This document shows, piece after piece, positions 9,292 to 18,613 of a DNA stretch of 64,000 bases. Source of the stretch: JAZKJD01 sp040384585. Its GTDB lineage: Bacteria > Pseudomonadota > Gammaproteobacteria > Diplorickettsiales > Diplorickettsiaceae. The stretch is taken from assembly GCA_040384585.1 (NCBI GenBank), contig JAZKJD010000016.1:15173-79172 (forward strand), written 5' to 3'. Under the pieces are notes generated by a model that was given only the letters and a program-made list of their open reading frames with translations, did not search any database and was not told the DNA's origin. The translations under genes were made by a program, and so were the position numbers. Every line of letters begins with the position of its first letter. The stretch's first letter is position 1.

Positions 9292-9936
9292 ATGAAAAAC
9301 AGTATGAATACTATTCTTAAAGGGTTAATGGCTGAATTAGGAATTAACGAATCAGAATTAGCACGCCGAACAGGAATTGGTCAACCTGTGGTACACCGAA
9401 TCTGCTCAGGGGAAACAGATAACCCTAAAGTTGCGACGCTAAGTCCTATTGCAAATTTTTTTGCTGTTTCTATCGATCAATTAATTGGTACTGAGCCCTT
9501 ATCTCCTGACCGCATTCCCGGCACATTTAATCCTGATGCCCAAGGTTGGCGCCAAATCCCTCTATTAGGCTGGGAACAAATACTTTCCTGGCCTAATCTA
9601 ACGCAAAAAACAGGTCCTTTACCCACGATTTCAACGGACATCGAGTTAAGTCAACACGCTTATGCGCTGGCGGTAAGGGATACCACGATGGAGCCACGCT
9701 TTCCAGAAGGAACCGTTCTCCTCATCGATCCAGACTTAAAACCTAACAGTCTAGACTTTGCTATTATTCATATTGAAGGACAAAATCTACCAAACTTCAA
9801 ACAGATTTTAATTGATGGAGAGCACACCATTCTTAAGCCACTCAATTCAGACTTCAAAACCTTGTTATTAAATAAACCCCATAAGTTCTTAGGCGTGATG
9901 GTACAATCTAGAATGGATTTTAAAAAGAAAAAATAG
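9292..9936 (+). CDS. HTH regulator with degenerate LexA/CI-type (S24) C-terminal domain
   Basis: About 214 aa. The N-terminus is a Cro/CI-type helix-turn-helix (ESELARRTGIGQPVVHRICSG). The C-terminal half resembles a peptidase S24 domain: RDTTMEPRFPEGTVLLIDPD takes the place of the usual GDSMxPxxxxGD motif. The nucleophilic serine is replaced by threonine, while a lysine in NFKQIL remains, so RecA-stimulated self-cleavage is doubtful. It probably represses an unknown target. The frame is open from a GTG at 9280 and further ATGs lie at 9292 and 9304; none has a strong ribosome site, so the start is uncertain. nth follows after one base. No phage genes surround it. Confidence 0.8.
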   Translation: MKNSMNTILKGLMAELGINESELARRTGIGQPVVHRICSGETDNPKVATLSPIANFFAVSIDQLIGTEPLSPDRIPGTFNPDAQGWRQIPLLGWEQILSWPNLTQKTGPLPTISTDIELSQHAYALAVRDTTMEPRFPEGTVLLIDPDLKPNSLDFAIIHIEGQNLPNFKQILIDGEHTILKPLNSDFKTLLLNKPHKFLGVMVQSRMDFKKKK

Positions 9937-9937
9937 C

Positions 9938-10567
9938 ATGAACGCCAAAAAGCGTCTCGCTATTTTTCAACGTTTTCAGGCACAAAATCCTAAGCCACAA
10001 ACCGAATTAGTTTACCATTCTCCTTTTGAGTTATTAATCGCCGTCATTCTCTCTGCACAAGCAACTGACAAATCAGTCAATCGAGCTAGCAAAACATTAT
10101 TTAAAGCTGCCAATAGCCCCCAAAAAATACTGTCACTGGGTCTAGACGGTCTTAAAGAATATATAAAGTCTATCGGTTTATATAATACCAAAGCAAAAAA
10201 TATTATAAAAACCTGTGAAATTTTACTAAACCAGCACCAAGGAAAGGTTCCCAAACAACGTGAGTCTTTAGAAAAATTGCCTGGCGTAGGCCGAAAAACA
10301 GCAAATGTCGTTCTTAATACCGTATTTAACCAAGCGACTATTGCTGTCGATACGCACATTTTTCGTGTCTGTAATAGAACAGGTCTTGCTACCGGAAAAA
10401 CACCACTGGCGGTTGAGAAAACACTTCTTAAAGTCGCGCCCAAAGCTTATTTAAAGAATGCACACCACTGGTTAGTTCTACATGGGCGTTATACCTGTTT
10501 AGCACGTACACCAAAATGTCCAGAATGTATCATTAAGGATCTCTGTGAATATCCCGCTCGTACTTGA
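9938..10567 (+). CDS. nth: Endonuclease III (DNA glycosylase/AP lyase)
   Basis: Base-excision-repair enzyme removing oxidised pyrimidines. The 209 aa protein has the helix-hairpin-helix LPGVGRKTANVV with catalytic Lys120, Asp138 in VDTHIFRV, and the 4Fe-4S ligands Cys187, Cys194, Cys197 and Cys203 (C-x6-C-x2-C-x5-C), all at E. coli-like positions. The start lies one base after the upstream regulator gene. The last codons and stop (YPART then TGA) fall inside palindromic repeat P1, so the natural C-terminus was probably replaced when the repeat arrived. Confidence 0.97.
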   Translation: MNAKKRLAIFQRFQAQNPKPQTELVYHSPFELLIAVILSAQATDKSVNRASKTLFKAANSPQKILSLGLDGLKEYIKSIGLYNTKAKNIIKTCEILLNQHQGKVPKQRESLEKLPGVGRKTANVVLNTVFNQATIAVDTHIFRVCNRTGLATGKTPLAVEKTLLKVAPKAYLKNAHHWLVLHGRYTCLARTPKCPECIIKDLCEYPART

Positions 10568-10750
10568 AGATGCGAACTTTTCGAATTCACAGCGAGCGGT
10601 ATAACCGATCACTTAACGGGGGAAAGCCAAGCTTCCGCCCCGTTATTCAAGGGGAGAAATCGCGATTCTCCCCTTGAAAATCCCCATCGCGCAAGGAAGG
10701 AAAGCACTTGAAAATGCGAGATCGCATTTTCAAGCGCAATGGGTATATCC
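10550..10750. repeat. Palindromic repeat family P1, long copy overlapping the nth 3' end
   Basis: About 200 bp of nested hairpins: CGCTCG...CGAGCGGTATA at the left, a perfect stem CAAGGGGAGAA/TTCTCCCCTTG at about 10650-10679, and CTTGAAAATGCGA/TCGCATTTTCAAG near 10708-10736. Nearly the same module series recurs at 43172-43371. Such stems may also end or stabilise transcripts; this is inference. Confidence 0.85.
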
Positions 10751-10792
10751 CGATAAAACGCTATCTACATAAGGGAGCTTTAGAGACAGCAC

Positions 10793-11722
10793 CTAAAGAA
10801 GTTCTTGCAAAATATGACCTGCTCCTTGAACCATTAATTCCCTTGCCGCCGCAAAGCCAAGTCTTTCAGACTCATCAATCGTTCCATACTTTTCTACTTT
10901 TATAAGCAAGCTGCCATCAGGTTTTGCCACCAATCCCTGCAAGCGCATTTGATTATTCGATAAGCATTCCGCGTATGCAGCAAGAGGAACCTGACAACTT
11001 CCTCCTAATTGTCGACTGAGTGCACGTTCTGCCATTACACACGGATACGTTGGAATATGGTTTAAATGGGAAATTAACCCTTGTGTTTCTATATCATCCG
11101 ATCGGCATTCAATTCCTAATGCACCTTGACCTGGTGCTGGCAGAAAAAAATTTGTTGAAAAATACTCGCTAATACAAGCTGTTTTTTTTAAACGAATAAG
11201 ACCCGCCGCGGCTAAAATAATAGCGTCATATTCGCCAGCAACAAGCTTGTCTAAACGTGTTCCGACGTTTCCTCGCAATACGCTAACATTAAGATCAGCA
11301 CGTAAAGCCAGCAACTGTGACTGACGTCTTAAACTTGACGAACCAATTATCGATCCAGACAGTAATTGTTTTAGATTTTCTCCTGATTTGGAGATTAAGA
11401 CATCTCTTGAATCTTCCCGCTGACAAATGGCCGCAAGCACTAGCCCATTTTCTAGTTCCATAGGCACATCTTTCATAGAGTGGACTGCGATATCGGCTTG
11501 CTCATTAAGTAAGGCCATTTCTAGCTCCTTAACAAAAAGACCTTTACCACCTAATTTGTTTAATGCACTCTCTACGTGTCTATCGCCTTCCGTAATAAAA
11601 GGGATCAATACTATCTGCATAAACGGATGCTGTTTTTTCAGCTGATCTTTAACCTTATTAGCCTGCCAATAGGCTAAGGGACTTTTTCTGGTTGCAATAC
11701 GCCAGTGTTTTTTTACTGTCAA
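10793..11722 (-). CDS. hemC: Hydroxymethylbilane synthase (porphobilinogen deaminase)
   Basis: Polymerises four porphobilinogens into hydroxymethylbilane for haem synthesis. Landmarks are RIATRKSPLAYWQA, GGKGLFVKELEMALL, DIAVHSMKDVP, SSLRRQSQL, LRGNVGTRLDKL and the dipyrromethane-cofactor cysteine loop GGSCQVPLAAYAE. The frame is open 39 codons further upstream, but homology begins at LTVKKHWRIATR, so I place the start at a TTG at 11720-11722 preceded by GAGGTGGG. This gives 309 aa, as in E. coli. hemD is not adjacent. Confidence 0.94.
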   Translation of the reverse strand: MTVKKHWRIATRKSPLAYWQANKVKDQLKKQHPFMQIVLIPFITEGDRHVESALNKLGGKGLFVKELEMALLNEQADIAVHSMKDVPMELENGLVLAAICQREDSRDVLISKSGENLKQLLSGSIIGSSSLRRQSQLLALRADLNVSVLRGNVGTRLDKLVAGEYDAIILAAAGLIRLKKTACISEYFSTNFFLPAPGQGALGIECRSDDIETQGLISHLNHIPTYPCVMAERALSRQLGGSCQVPLAAYAECLSNNQMRLQGLVAKPDGSLLIKVEKYGTIDESERLGFAAARELMVQGAGHILQELL

Positions 11723-11830
11723 AACCCACCTCGCAAAATAAAAACATAAAACAAAAGTATACAAGAATCCGCTTTTGTTGCATGCATCCAAATAATTAAA
11801 TGCAGCTAGTTGTAGCCTTGCCAACGGGTA

Positions 11831-11955
11831 TATACCCAAAGGATTTCAAGATGTGGTTAGGCGCACGAGGACGAACGCGCGGAGTGTATTAGGTAGTCAT
11901 GAGCACGTGAGTGTCGATGTGCAACAACACCACATTTTGAAAGGCGAAGGGTATA
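11831..11955. repeat. Palindromic element family P2 (intergenic copy)
   Basis: 125 bp between hemC and the acyltransferase gene. The ends are inverted: TATACCCAAAGG...CAAGATGTGGTT against AACACCACATTTTGAAA...GGGTATA. The centre at 11881-11903 is the REP-like core GGAG-N15-TGAG. An equally long, almost identical copy lies inside tamB at 16829-16953. Confidence 0.9.
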
Positions 11956-11958
11956 GCA

Positions 11959-12846
11959 TCAGTGTGATTGAGATTCTCTAATAAGCTTATCTTTTTTCTC
12001 CCATAAGTCATTAAGTTTTTTTTGGAAACTAACTCGAAACGGTCTATCACCTTGATAATCACCTAGCCAATCAGGTGTAATCGGTAATGACTCTATGTAT
12101 ACGGTTATTTTTTTTATATCCCCTGATAAAAATTGCCATAAACTGGCTTTTTTCGGTGGATAAATAATCGTCACATTGAGAATGTTATGAAAAAAATCGC
12201 CTAGAACTGCCAAACTGAATCCAATACCTGCTGCTTTAGGGCGAAGTAAGTATTGATAGGGAGATTCTTGCAATTTACGCTTTTTGTCGGTAAATCGTGT
12301 CCCTTCAATGAAACTAGCCACCGTAGTAGGAACTGCCTTAAACCTCTGGCAAGCGCACTTAGTGGATTCAATGTCTTTATTCTTTAACTCAGGATGTTTG
12401 GCCAACACTTTTTTACTATAACGATACATAAATGGAAACCCTAATAGCCAGCAAGCCCAGCTAGCAAAAGGTAATGTCCAGAGCAACTCTCTCTTAAGGA
12501 AAAATTTTAGTGGAGGAATTTTCTCGTTAAAAATTCGTTGTAATATCAGTATATCGGCCCAAGATTGATGATTTGCAACCAGTAAATACCACTCATGATA
12601 GACAAGCTGATCTAAACCCGTTACCCGCCATTCAATGGAAGTTGTTAATTCTTGAATAAGATAATTACCCTTTATCCAATAAACCGCTAAACATTCCATC
12701 CAGCGTTTACAATTTACTTGCCAAGTTTTCAGAGGAATTACACGAAAGAATAGCCCTAAGATCATTAAGGGTATACACAAAAACACTAGATTTATAACAT
12801 AGAGAATAGCGGCGACACTAGCTCTTAGCCCACTTAAAAGCCTCAT
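11959..12846 (-). CDS. Lysophospholipid acyltransferase family protein (YihG-like)
   Basis: Membrane acyltransferase of the PlsC/LPLAT family, 295 aa. The N-terminus has two hydrophobic segments (about 9-37). The catalytic HX4D motif is at 93-98 (NHQSWAD) and the substrate motif FIEGTRFT is near 180. It probably acylates lysophosphatidic acid or lysophospholipid at the inner membrane; the overall pattern resembles YihG more than the essential PlsC. It lies 23 bp after the D,D-carboxypeptidase gene on the same strand and may be co-transcribed. The exact acceptor is unknown. Confidence 0.85.
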   Translation of the reverse strand: MRLLSGLRASVAAILYVINLVFLCIPLMILGLFFRVIPLKTWQVNCKRWMECLAVYWIKGNYLIQELTTSIEWRVTGLDQLVYHEWYLLVANHQSWADILILQRIFNEKIPPLKFFLKRELLWTLPFASWACWLLGFPFMYRYSKKVLAKHPELKNKDIESTKCACQRFKAVPTTVASFIEGTRFTDKKRKLQESPYQYLLRPKAAGIGFSLAVLGDFFHNILNVTIIYPPKKASLWQFLSGDIKKITVYIESLPITPDWLGDYQGDRPFRVSFQKKLNDLWEKKDKLIRESQSH

Positions 12847-12869
12847 TGTATCCTCAGCATCTGAAGATC

Positions 12870-14078
12870 CTAAGCTTTGGCTTTATGAAACCACTGACTC
12901 GTATGATCGACTAGGTTACGCCATACTCCCCCTTTGGGTAAATTTTCCAGTGCAATAAGCGGAGCACTCGCAACAGGTTTATCATTTAATACTATATTTA
13001 TTTGGCCTACAACATCACCTTTTTTAATGGGAGCTTTTAAATTAGTCGTAAAAACCATCGTTGTTGTGGGTGCTTTGTTCTGACCGGCGGGCAATGTTGC
13101 ATATAAATCTTGTGCTACACCCACATTGAGCTGAGAACGCTGTCCAAACCAAACGCGCGTTGCCGCAAGTTTCGTGTTAGCAGAATAAAGTTTTTGCGAT
13201 TCAAAAAAACGAAACCCATAGGTTAATAGTTTTTGGCTATCTTGGGCACGCATCTCATCTGATGGCGCCCCCATCACAATAGTAATTAAACGCATACCAT
13301 TTTTTTGGCCTGAGGCCGCCAAACAAAATCCTGCATCGTTCGTATGACCCGTTTTTATGCCATCGACGTCTGGGTCACGCCACAATAAACGGTTTCGGTT
13401 AGGTTGCTTAATACCATTATAAGTAAACCATTTTTGTGAATACCATTTATAATCTTCAGGAAAATCAAGAATTAACCGCTGTGCTAAAATAGCCATATCA
13501 CGCGTCGTAGAATAATGGTTGGGATCGGGTAAACCATCCACATCAACAAAATGAGTATGGTTCATTCCTAGTCGGACGGCCTCTTGATTCATAAGGTTAA
13601 CAAAGGATTCTTGACTTCCTGCAACATACTCCGCCATTGCCACACAAGCATCATTACCAGAATCAACAATAATACCCTGCATCAAGTCGTGTACCGTTAC
13701 TTTTTCGCCGACCTTAACAAACATCTTTGAACCGCCCGTTTTCCAGGCCAAGTTGCTAATCGTTACTAAGTCATCTGTATGGATCCGCCCCTCTTTCAAG
13801 GCCATGGAAACGACGTAAGAAGTCATCATTTTTGTTAAACTAGCAGGCACTACTCGCTCATCGATATTTTCACTGGCCAGAATGTTTCCACTATAGGCAT
13901 CCATCAAGAGATAGGCTTTGGCGTTTACGCTGGGAGCTGTTGGCGTTAACGTAGGCTGTACTGAAACAGTAGTAGGGGTAGTAATAGGAATAATCGGATC
14001 AGCCTTAGCAAGCGATCCGAATAATGTCGCTATTAAGCAAGCCCCTACGATTGATAGGAAAGGACGCATCTTAAGCAT
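12870..14078 (-). CDS. dacA: D-alanyl-D-alanine carboxypeptidase (DacA/DacC family)
   Basis: Low-molecular-weight penicillin-binding protein that trims pentapeptide stems of peptidoglycan in the periplasm. The 402 aa protein has a signal peptide (about 1-26), then a proline/threonine-rich linker, then the peptidase S11 motifs: Ser80-x-x-Lys83 (SLTK), SGN at 140-142 and KTG at 242-244. The C-terminal beta-rich domain ends with an amphipathic stretch (GGVWRNLVDHTSQWFHKA) that could anchor it to the membrane. It is divergent from tamA. Paralogue naming (dacA or dacC) is uncertain. Confidence 0.94.
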   Translation of the reverse strand: MLKMRPFLSIVGACLIATLFGSLAKADPIIPITTPTTVSVQPTLTPTAPSVNAKAYLLMDAYSGNILASENIDERVVPASLTKMMTSYVVSMALKEGRIHTDDLVTISNLAWKTGGSKMFVKVGEKVTVHDLMQGIIVDSGNDACVAMAEYVAGSQESFVNLMNQEAVRLGMNHTHFVDVDGLPDPNHYSTTRDMAILAQRLILDFPEDYKWYSQKWFTYNGIKQPNRNRLLWRDPDVDGIKTGHTNDAGFCLAASGQKNGMRLITIVMGAPSDEMRAQDSQKLLTYGFRFFESQKLYSANTKLAATRVWFGQRSQLNVGVAQDLYATLPAGQNKAPTTTMVFTTNLKAPIKKGDVVGQINIVLNDKPVASAPLIALENLPKGGVWRNLVDHTSQWFHKAKA

Positions 14079-14244
14079 AATGAAAAAGCCTTAGAAGTTA
14101 TAATGAGTACATGGTTGCACCTTCAAAAGTAATTGTAATGACTTAATAAGATACTGCAAGCGCTAATAACACCTGACTAACCCCTCTCCTAGGTAGAACC
14201 TTTACTTATCGTTATATATATTGCATATTAGCTATTAATCTATT

Positions 14245-15981
14245 ATGCAAAGAATAATAAAACGTATCGTTGCTATGCTAGCGGTTATTGGCGCACTCTA
14301 TACTGTAAAGGGGTATAGTGCCACCGATGGTAATGGCTTTATCGACTATCAAATCCAAGGTCTAAAACCATCTTTAATAGCCCCTATTAAGGCGCGACTT
14401 GACGATAGCTTACACGCATTAACGCCACCTTTGAGCTCAGAGACCATCCAAGCCTGGTACCAACAATCCTCTGCAGAAATCCAACAAGCACTCGCTCCTT
14501 ATGGCTACTTTAAACCTGCTATCCAGGCCAAGCTTCTCTACCAGAATAAGAGCTGGCATGCCGTCTATCAAATCTCACCAGGGCCTTTATTACAAATTAC
14601 GCAGCTAAAAATCTCTATACAAGGCGAGGAGGCTCGCTGTGCTGCGTTTAAAAAAATAATAACTGAATTACCCTTACATCAAGGTGGTAGTTTTTTAAGC
14701 AAGCATTACGAGCAAGCCAAGCAAAAGCTACTCACGGCAGTGATAGCTGAGGGTTATCTATCCGCTCATTTTACCAAACACCAAGTATTAATTAACCGTC
14801 AATCCTATACCGCTAAGATTACTTTAATTCTGAAAACCGGACCTCGTTACTATTTTGGCCCCATTACCTTTCAGCAAGCTATCCTTAAAGATTCTTTTTT
14901 AAAACGTTACATTCCTTTTCAAGTCGGCGATCCTTATTCCTCTGAACAATTATTAAAGCTACAAGATAATCTTAATAATAGCAGCTATTTTCAACATATT
15001 TCCATTACTGACCTTGCAACAAAAAAGCAAGGCCAACAAATACCTATCTTATTTACGTTAACGCCTAGACCTTCCCAACAATATACGGCAGGGATAGGCT
15101 ATGGTACAGACGTTGGTGTAAGAGGTACCTTAGGCTGGGAATCTCGATATCTTAATCAATTTGGCCATAAATTAAGTATTATGAGCCAGCTATCGAAAGT
15201 ACAAAACAGTCTACAAACAACGTATACCATTCCCGGAAAACATCCGAATACTGACAGCTATAATATTAATTTCGCTATTGTTCGCAAACAACTCCCACAG
15301 GTCGATAGCACAACACAACAAATCGGTATGGCGAGCGTAAGTCAATGGAAAGACTGGCAAACTAATCTTTTTTTAAACTACCAGATTGAACGTTTCAATT
15401 ATATAGATAAACCAAAGCTTATTTCTCACTTACTCACGCCAGGTATTAGCTTTTCCCGTAGTCAATTTGATAACCCTATTTATGCCCTGCATGGTTATCG
15501 TCTCAATCTGAGAATACAAGCCGCAGATAAAAAACTCTTATCAAGTGCGAGCTTTTTACAAACACAGTTTCAAGCCAAAACGATTATGAGTTGGAACAGC
15601 AATAGCAGACTGATCTTTCGCGGTGATATTGGCTACACCATAACGCCTGACCCCACAAACGTTCCTCCTTCTCTGCTTTTTTATGCAGGCGGAAGCCAAA
15701 GCGTAAGAGGTTATAATTACCAAGGATTAGGCCCTGGAAGATATTTGCTGATTGGAAGTGCAGAATACCAACATCGTCTTGTTAATAATTTTTATGGGGC
15801 GCTTTTCTTTGATGCCGGCAATGCCGTTAATAACTTTCCGATTAATCTACAGAAAGGTGCCGGTATTGGCCTAGTGTGGGTTTCACCGTTGGGTCCCATG
15901 GAATTAACCTTAGGAAAAGCATTGGATCTTCCTGGCCGTCCTGTACGTATGCAATTCAGTATGGGATTTGATCTATTATGA
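14245..15981 (+). CDS. tamA: Translocation and assembly module subunit TamA
   Basis: Outer-membrane protein of the Omp85/BamA superfamily. With TamB it helps outer-membrane protein assembly and lipid transport. The 578 aa protein (E. coli TamA 577) has a signal peptide (about 1-26), POTRA domains to about 270, and a C-terminal 16-strand barrel with family signatures GGSQSVRGYNYQGLGP and GAGIGLVWVSPLGPMELTLGKAL. The tamB start overlaps its stop by 4 bp (ATGA), so the two are translationally coupled. Confidence 0.95.
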   Translation: MQRIIKRIVAMLAVIGALYTVKGYSATDGNGFIDYQIQGLKPSLIAPIKARLDDSLHALTPPLSSETIQAWYQQSSAEIQQALAPYGYFKPAIQAKLLYQNKSWHAVYQISPGPLLQITQLKISIQGEEARCAAFKKIITELPLHQGGSFLSKHYEQAKQKLLTAVIAEGYLSAHFTKHQVLINRQSYTAKITLILKTGPRYYFGPITFQQAILKDSFLKRYIPFQVGDPYSSEQLLKLQDNLNNSSYFQHISITDLATKKQGQQIPILFTLTPRPSQQYTAGIGYGTDVGVRGTLGWESRYLNQFGHKLSIMSQLSKVQNSLQTTYTIPGKHPNTDSYNINFAIVRKQLPQVDSTTQQIGMASVSQWKDWQTNLFLNYQIERFNYIDKPKLISHLLTPGISFSRSQFDNPIYALHGYRLNLRIQAADKKLLSSASFLQTQFQAKTIMSWNSNSRLIFRGDIGYTITPDPTNVPPSLLFYAGGSQSVRGYNYQGLGPGRYLLIGSAEYQHRLVNNFYGALFFDAGNAVNNFPINLQKGAGIGLVWVSPLGPMELTLGKALDLPGRPVRMQFSMGFDLL

Positions 15982-18500
15982 AAACTCATTTCCCCAAATT
16001 ATCTTGGATTATCGCCAGCATAATAATCTTCGCCTTTTTGAGCAGCGGATATTTATTTTTAAATACACAAAAAGGCTTAACCTTAGCTAGCGAATTCGCT
16101 CAACAATGGTTACCAGGAAAACTAAAGATTAGCGAATTAAATGGCTGTTTACTCGGCCCGATCCAAATAAAAGATCTATACTATAGAGATCCTAATACAG
16201 AACTTTCAATTTCATCTGCTCAATTTGATTGGCATTGGAGCCATCTATTACAAGGTCATTTTGTTATAAGCTCATTATTCATCGATAAATTAATCCTCTC
16301 CATTAAAGAAAACCATGTCGCTGTAGTCGCAAAAACCCATGCAAAGAAATTTCAATTCCCTTGGATTTTAAAACATATTCGGTTAAATTCCGCCAATATC
16401 AAACAAGTCCTTGTCCACTATGGTGCTAACTTCCTAAGATTGAATGGATCGTTACACAAACAATGGCAATTTAATTGGCAGTTAACGATCCCACAATTAG
16501 ACAAATTCATTCCAGAAAGTAAAGGTCAACTCTTTTTACAAGGAAAAATAAGGGGTGATCGACTCTTTCCAGAGTTTTATCTTTTATTACCTGAAACCGA
16601 TCTCACGTGGAAGGATTGGCAATTAAAGCAAATTAAAGCCGAATTTTATCTAGAGTGTTTGAAAAATAAAAAATGGCATTTCAACATAAAAGCCACTCAA
16701 CTTCAAAATACCACGCTTTCGCTACATCCTATTGGTATAAATTTTAGTGGAAATCTACAACCTTTTTCTTTACAAGGAAGCTTATCTCGCTTCAAGCTAA
16801 ATCGCCGGACAGACATTAGCCAGATAAATATACCCAAAGGATTTCAAGATGTGGTTAGGCGCACGCGGACGAACGCGCGGAGTGTATTAGGTAGTCATGA
16901 GCACGTGAGTACCGATGTGCAACAACACCACATCTTGAAAGACGAAGGGTATAGCATAGTCATACCCGATAGCAACATCGTTGCCAGGCTAAGATCAGGA
17001 TTAGAAGCCAGCCTTATAACGAATCCAACAAGTGAAGAACAGCTAAGCGTTCACATTCAGCTTCCTCATTACCAAATACGTCCTGAAGTAAATCCCAAAC
17101 AGGCGATACAAGGCAACATCCAACTCACATTAAAAAACGTAAATTATTTGGGTAGCATCATCCCCGCTTTAAAAAATCCACAAGGTTTTCTTGATGCTAA
17201 GCTCAATCTTTCTGGAAGTATGTTTTCTCCATTAATTGACGTTTCGCTTAATTTAAAAAAAGGCAGTACGCAAATACCTTCTCTAGGGCTCTATTTAAAA
17301 AATATAAACTTGGCATTCCATACGGATAAAAAGCAGTTACAAGGCACTGGTCGATTGGACTCCGGAAAAGGTTCATTGACATTTCAGTCAAAAACTCAAT
17401 TAGATCACCTAAATTTTTTGAGTAACATCCATGTAAAAGGCAATAATCTAGAAATCAGCCATACCAGGGAATACAAAATAACCGCTTCCCCTGAGCTACA
17501 AATTCAAGCAGACACACATCACATTGTCGCTAGCGGTCTCATTGTCTTTCCAAAAGCCAAAATTACAGTCAATGAAAATAATGAAAATCTCATTGAACTC
17601 TCTAACGATGTTGTATTTGTTAACCAGAAGAAAAAATCTCTCTCTCTACCATTTACTTACAAAAACGACGTTAAAATAACGTTAGGCAATGAGGTTAGCT
17701 TTAGCTATCAGGGCCTTAGTACTAAAGTCATAGGCACATTACATATTAATCAAACAACGGATCACCCCATTCTAGCAACAGGCGAATTAGCGTTAACAAA
17801 AGGTGAATATACCTATTATGGCCAAAGCTTAACATTACAGCCTCACTCCTTACTAACTTTTGCTAATAGTCCTATCGACAATCCAGACTTAGATGTTTCC
17901 GCAAGTAAAAGCGTATGGGTTATGCCCACAAACAACACGACTGATCCGACAAAGTCTCAATTAGGGTCTTCAAATTTTATTTCAACCGCACTACAAACAA
18001 CTCAACCCATTCGTACCACTGTGGGAGTGCATCTACAAGGCTATTTAGAAAACCCTCAGATTACTTTATATGCAGATCCCGCTAGTGCGATAGCTTCTCA
18101 ATTGGATATTCTCTCTTACCTCACCACTGGCCAGCCTAGCAACCAACTCAGTGCAGGTAGTATGCAACTATTGCTGAGTACCGCAACACATTTGGGCGGA
18201 AAACAAAGCGGACTTAGTCAGTTAATTAGCAGCGCGCAAAAGAAAATAGGCATCGATCAATTAACGATTGGAGCAAATCCGATCTTCAATCCTAACACTA
18301 ACAGCTTGGAACAAAATACATCCATCATTGTGGGTAAAAATTTCTCCCCACGCTTAAATGTTTCCTATAGTCTAGGTTTGCTTGATCCTATTAGTATTCT
18401 ACAAATCAATTATTTACTCAATAAACATTTCTCATTACAAAGTACCAATAGTAATTTCGCTAATGGTATTGATCTGCTTTATAAAGTAGAAAAAAACTAA
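15978..18500 (+). CDS. tamB: Translocation and assembly module subunit TamB, with in-frame repeat insertion
   Basis: Inner-membrane-anchored AsmA-like protein spanning the periplasm and partnering TamA. One N-terminal membrane helix (about 10-27) is followed by long beta-rich segments and the C-terminal TamB domain (about 560-840, including GEYTYYGQSLTL and LSYLTTGQPSNQLS). At 840 aa it is much shorter than E. coli TamB (1259). About 42 residues near 284-326, starting NIPKGFQDVVRRTRTNARSV, are encoded by palindromic element P2 at 16829-16953, and the frame stays open through it. Whether this segment is tolerated in the folded protein is unknown. Confidence 0.93.
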   Translation: MKTHFPKLSWIIASIIIFAFLSSGYLFLNTQKGLTLASEFAQQWLPGKLKISELNGCLLGPIQIKDLYYRDPNTELSISSAQFDWHWSHLLQGHFVISSLFIDKLILSIKENHVAVVAKTHAKKFQFPWILKHIRLNSANIKQVLVHYGANFLRLNGSLHKQWQFNWQLTIPQLDKFIPESKGQLFLQGKIRGDRLFPEFYLLLPETDLTWKDWQLKQIKAEFYLECLKNKKWHFNIKATQLQNTTLSLHPIGINFSGNLQPFSLQGSLSRFKLNRRTDISQINIPKGFQDVVRRTRTNARSVLGSHEHVSTDVQQHHILKDEGYSIVIPDSNIVARLRSGLEASLITNPTSEEQLSVHIQLPHYQIRPEVNPKQAIQGNIQLTLKNVNYLGSIIPALKNPQGFLDAKLNLSGSMFSPLIDVSLNLKKGSTQIPSLGLYLKNINLAFHTDKKQLQGTGRLDSGKGSLTFQSKTQLDHLNFLSNIHVKGNNLEISHTREYKITASPELQIQADTHHIVASGLIVFPKAKITVNENNENLIELSNDVVFVNQKKKSLSLPFTYKNDVKITLGNEVSFSYQGLSTKVIGTLHINQTTDHPILATGELALTKGEYTYYGQSLTLQPHSLLTFANSPIDNPDLDVSASKSVWVMPTNNTTDPTKSQLGSSNFISTALQTTQPIRTTVGVHLQGYLENPQITLYADPASAIASQLDILSYLTTGQPSNQLSAGSMQLLLSTATHLGGKQSGLSQLISSAQKKIGIDQLTIGANPIFNPNTNSLEQNTSIIVGKNFSPRLNVSYSLGLLDPISILQINYLLNKHFSLQSTNSNFANGIDLLYKVEKN
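16829..16953. repeat. Palindromic element family P2, copy inside tamB
   Basis: 125 bp, nearly identical to 11831-11955, including the inverted ends TATACCCAAAGG and GGGTATA and the core GGAG-N15-TGAG at 16879-16901. It is read through without a stop as part of TamB, in the manner of Rickettsia palindromic elements. Confidence 0.93.
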
Positions 18501-18613
18501 GCTGCAATTTCGGCCAGATCCATACCTATTACAATAAGAATCCTTGTATTCACTTCATACGCGAATTAAAATTAGTAGCTTACATATTAATTAGAATTTA
18601 GGTAAAAAATTTT

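Noticed and set aside
10708..10905. Open frame of 65 codons after nth
   Set aside because: Runs from repeat P1 into the antisense of hemC; repeat-derived shadow.
11723..11839. 39-codon N-terminal extension of HemC
   Set aside because: Reads into the P2 repeat and has no similarity to HemC; a TTG with a ribosome site marks the likely start.
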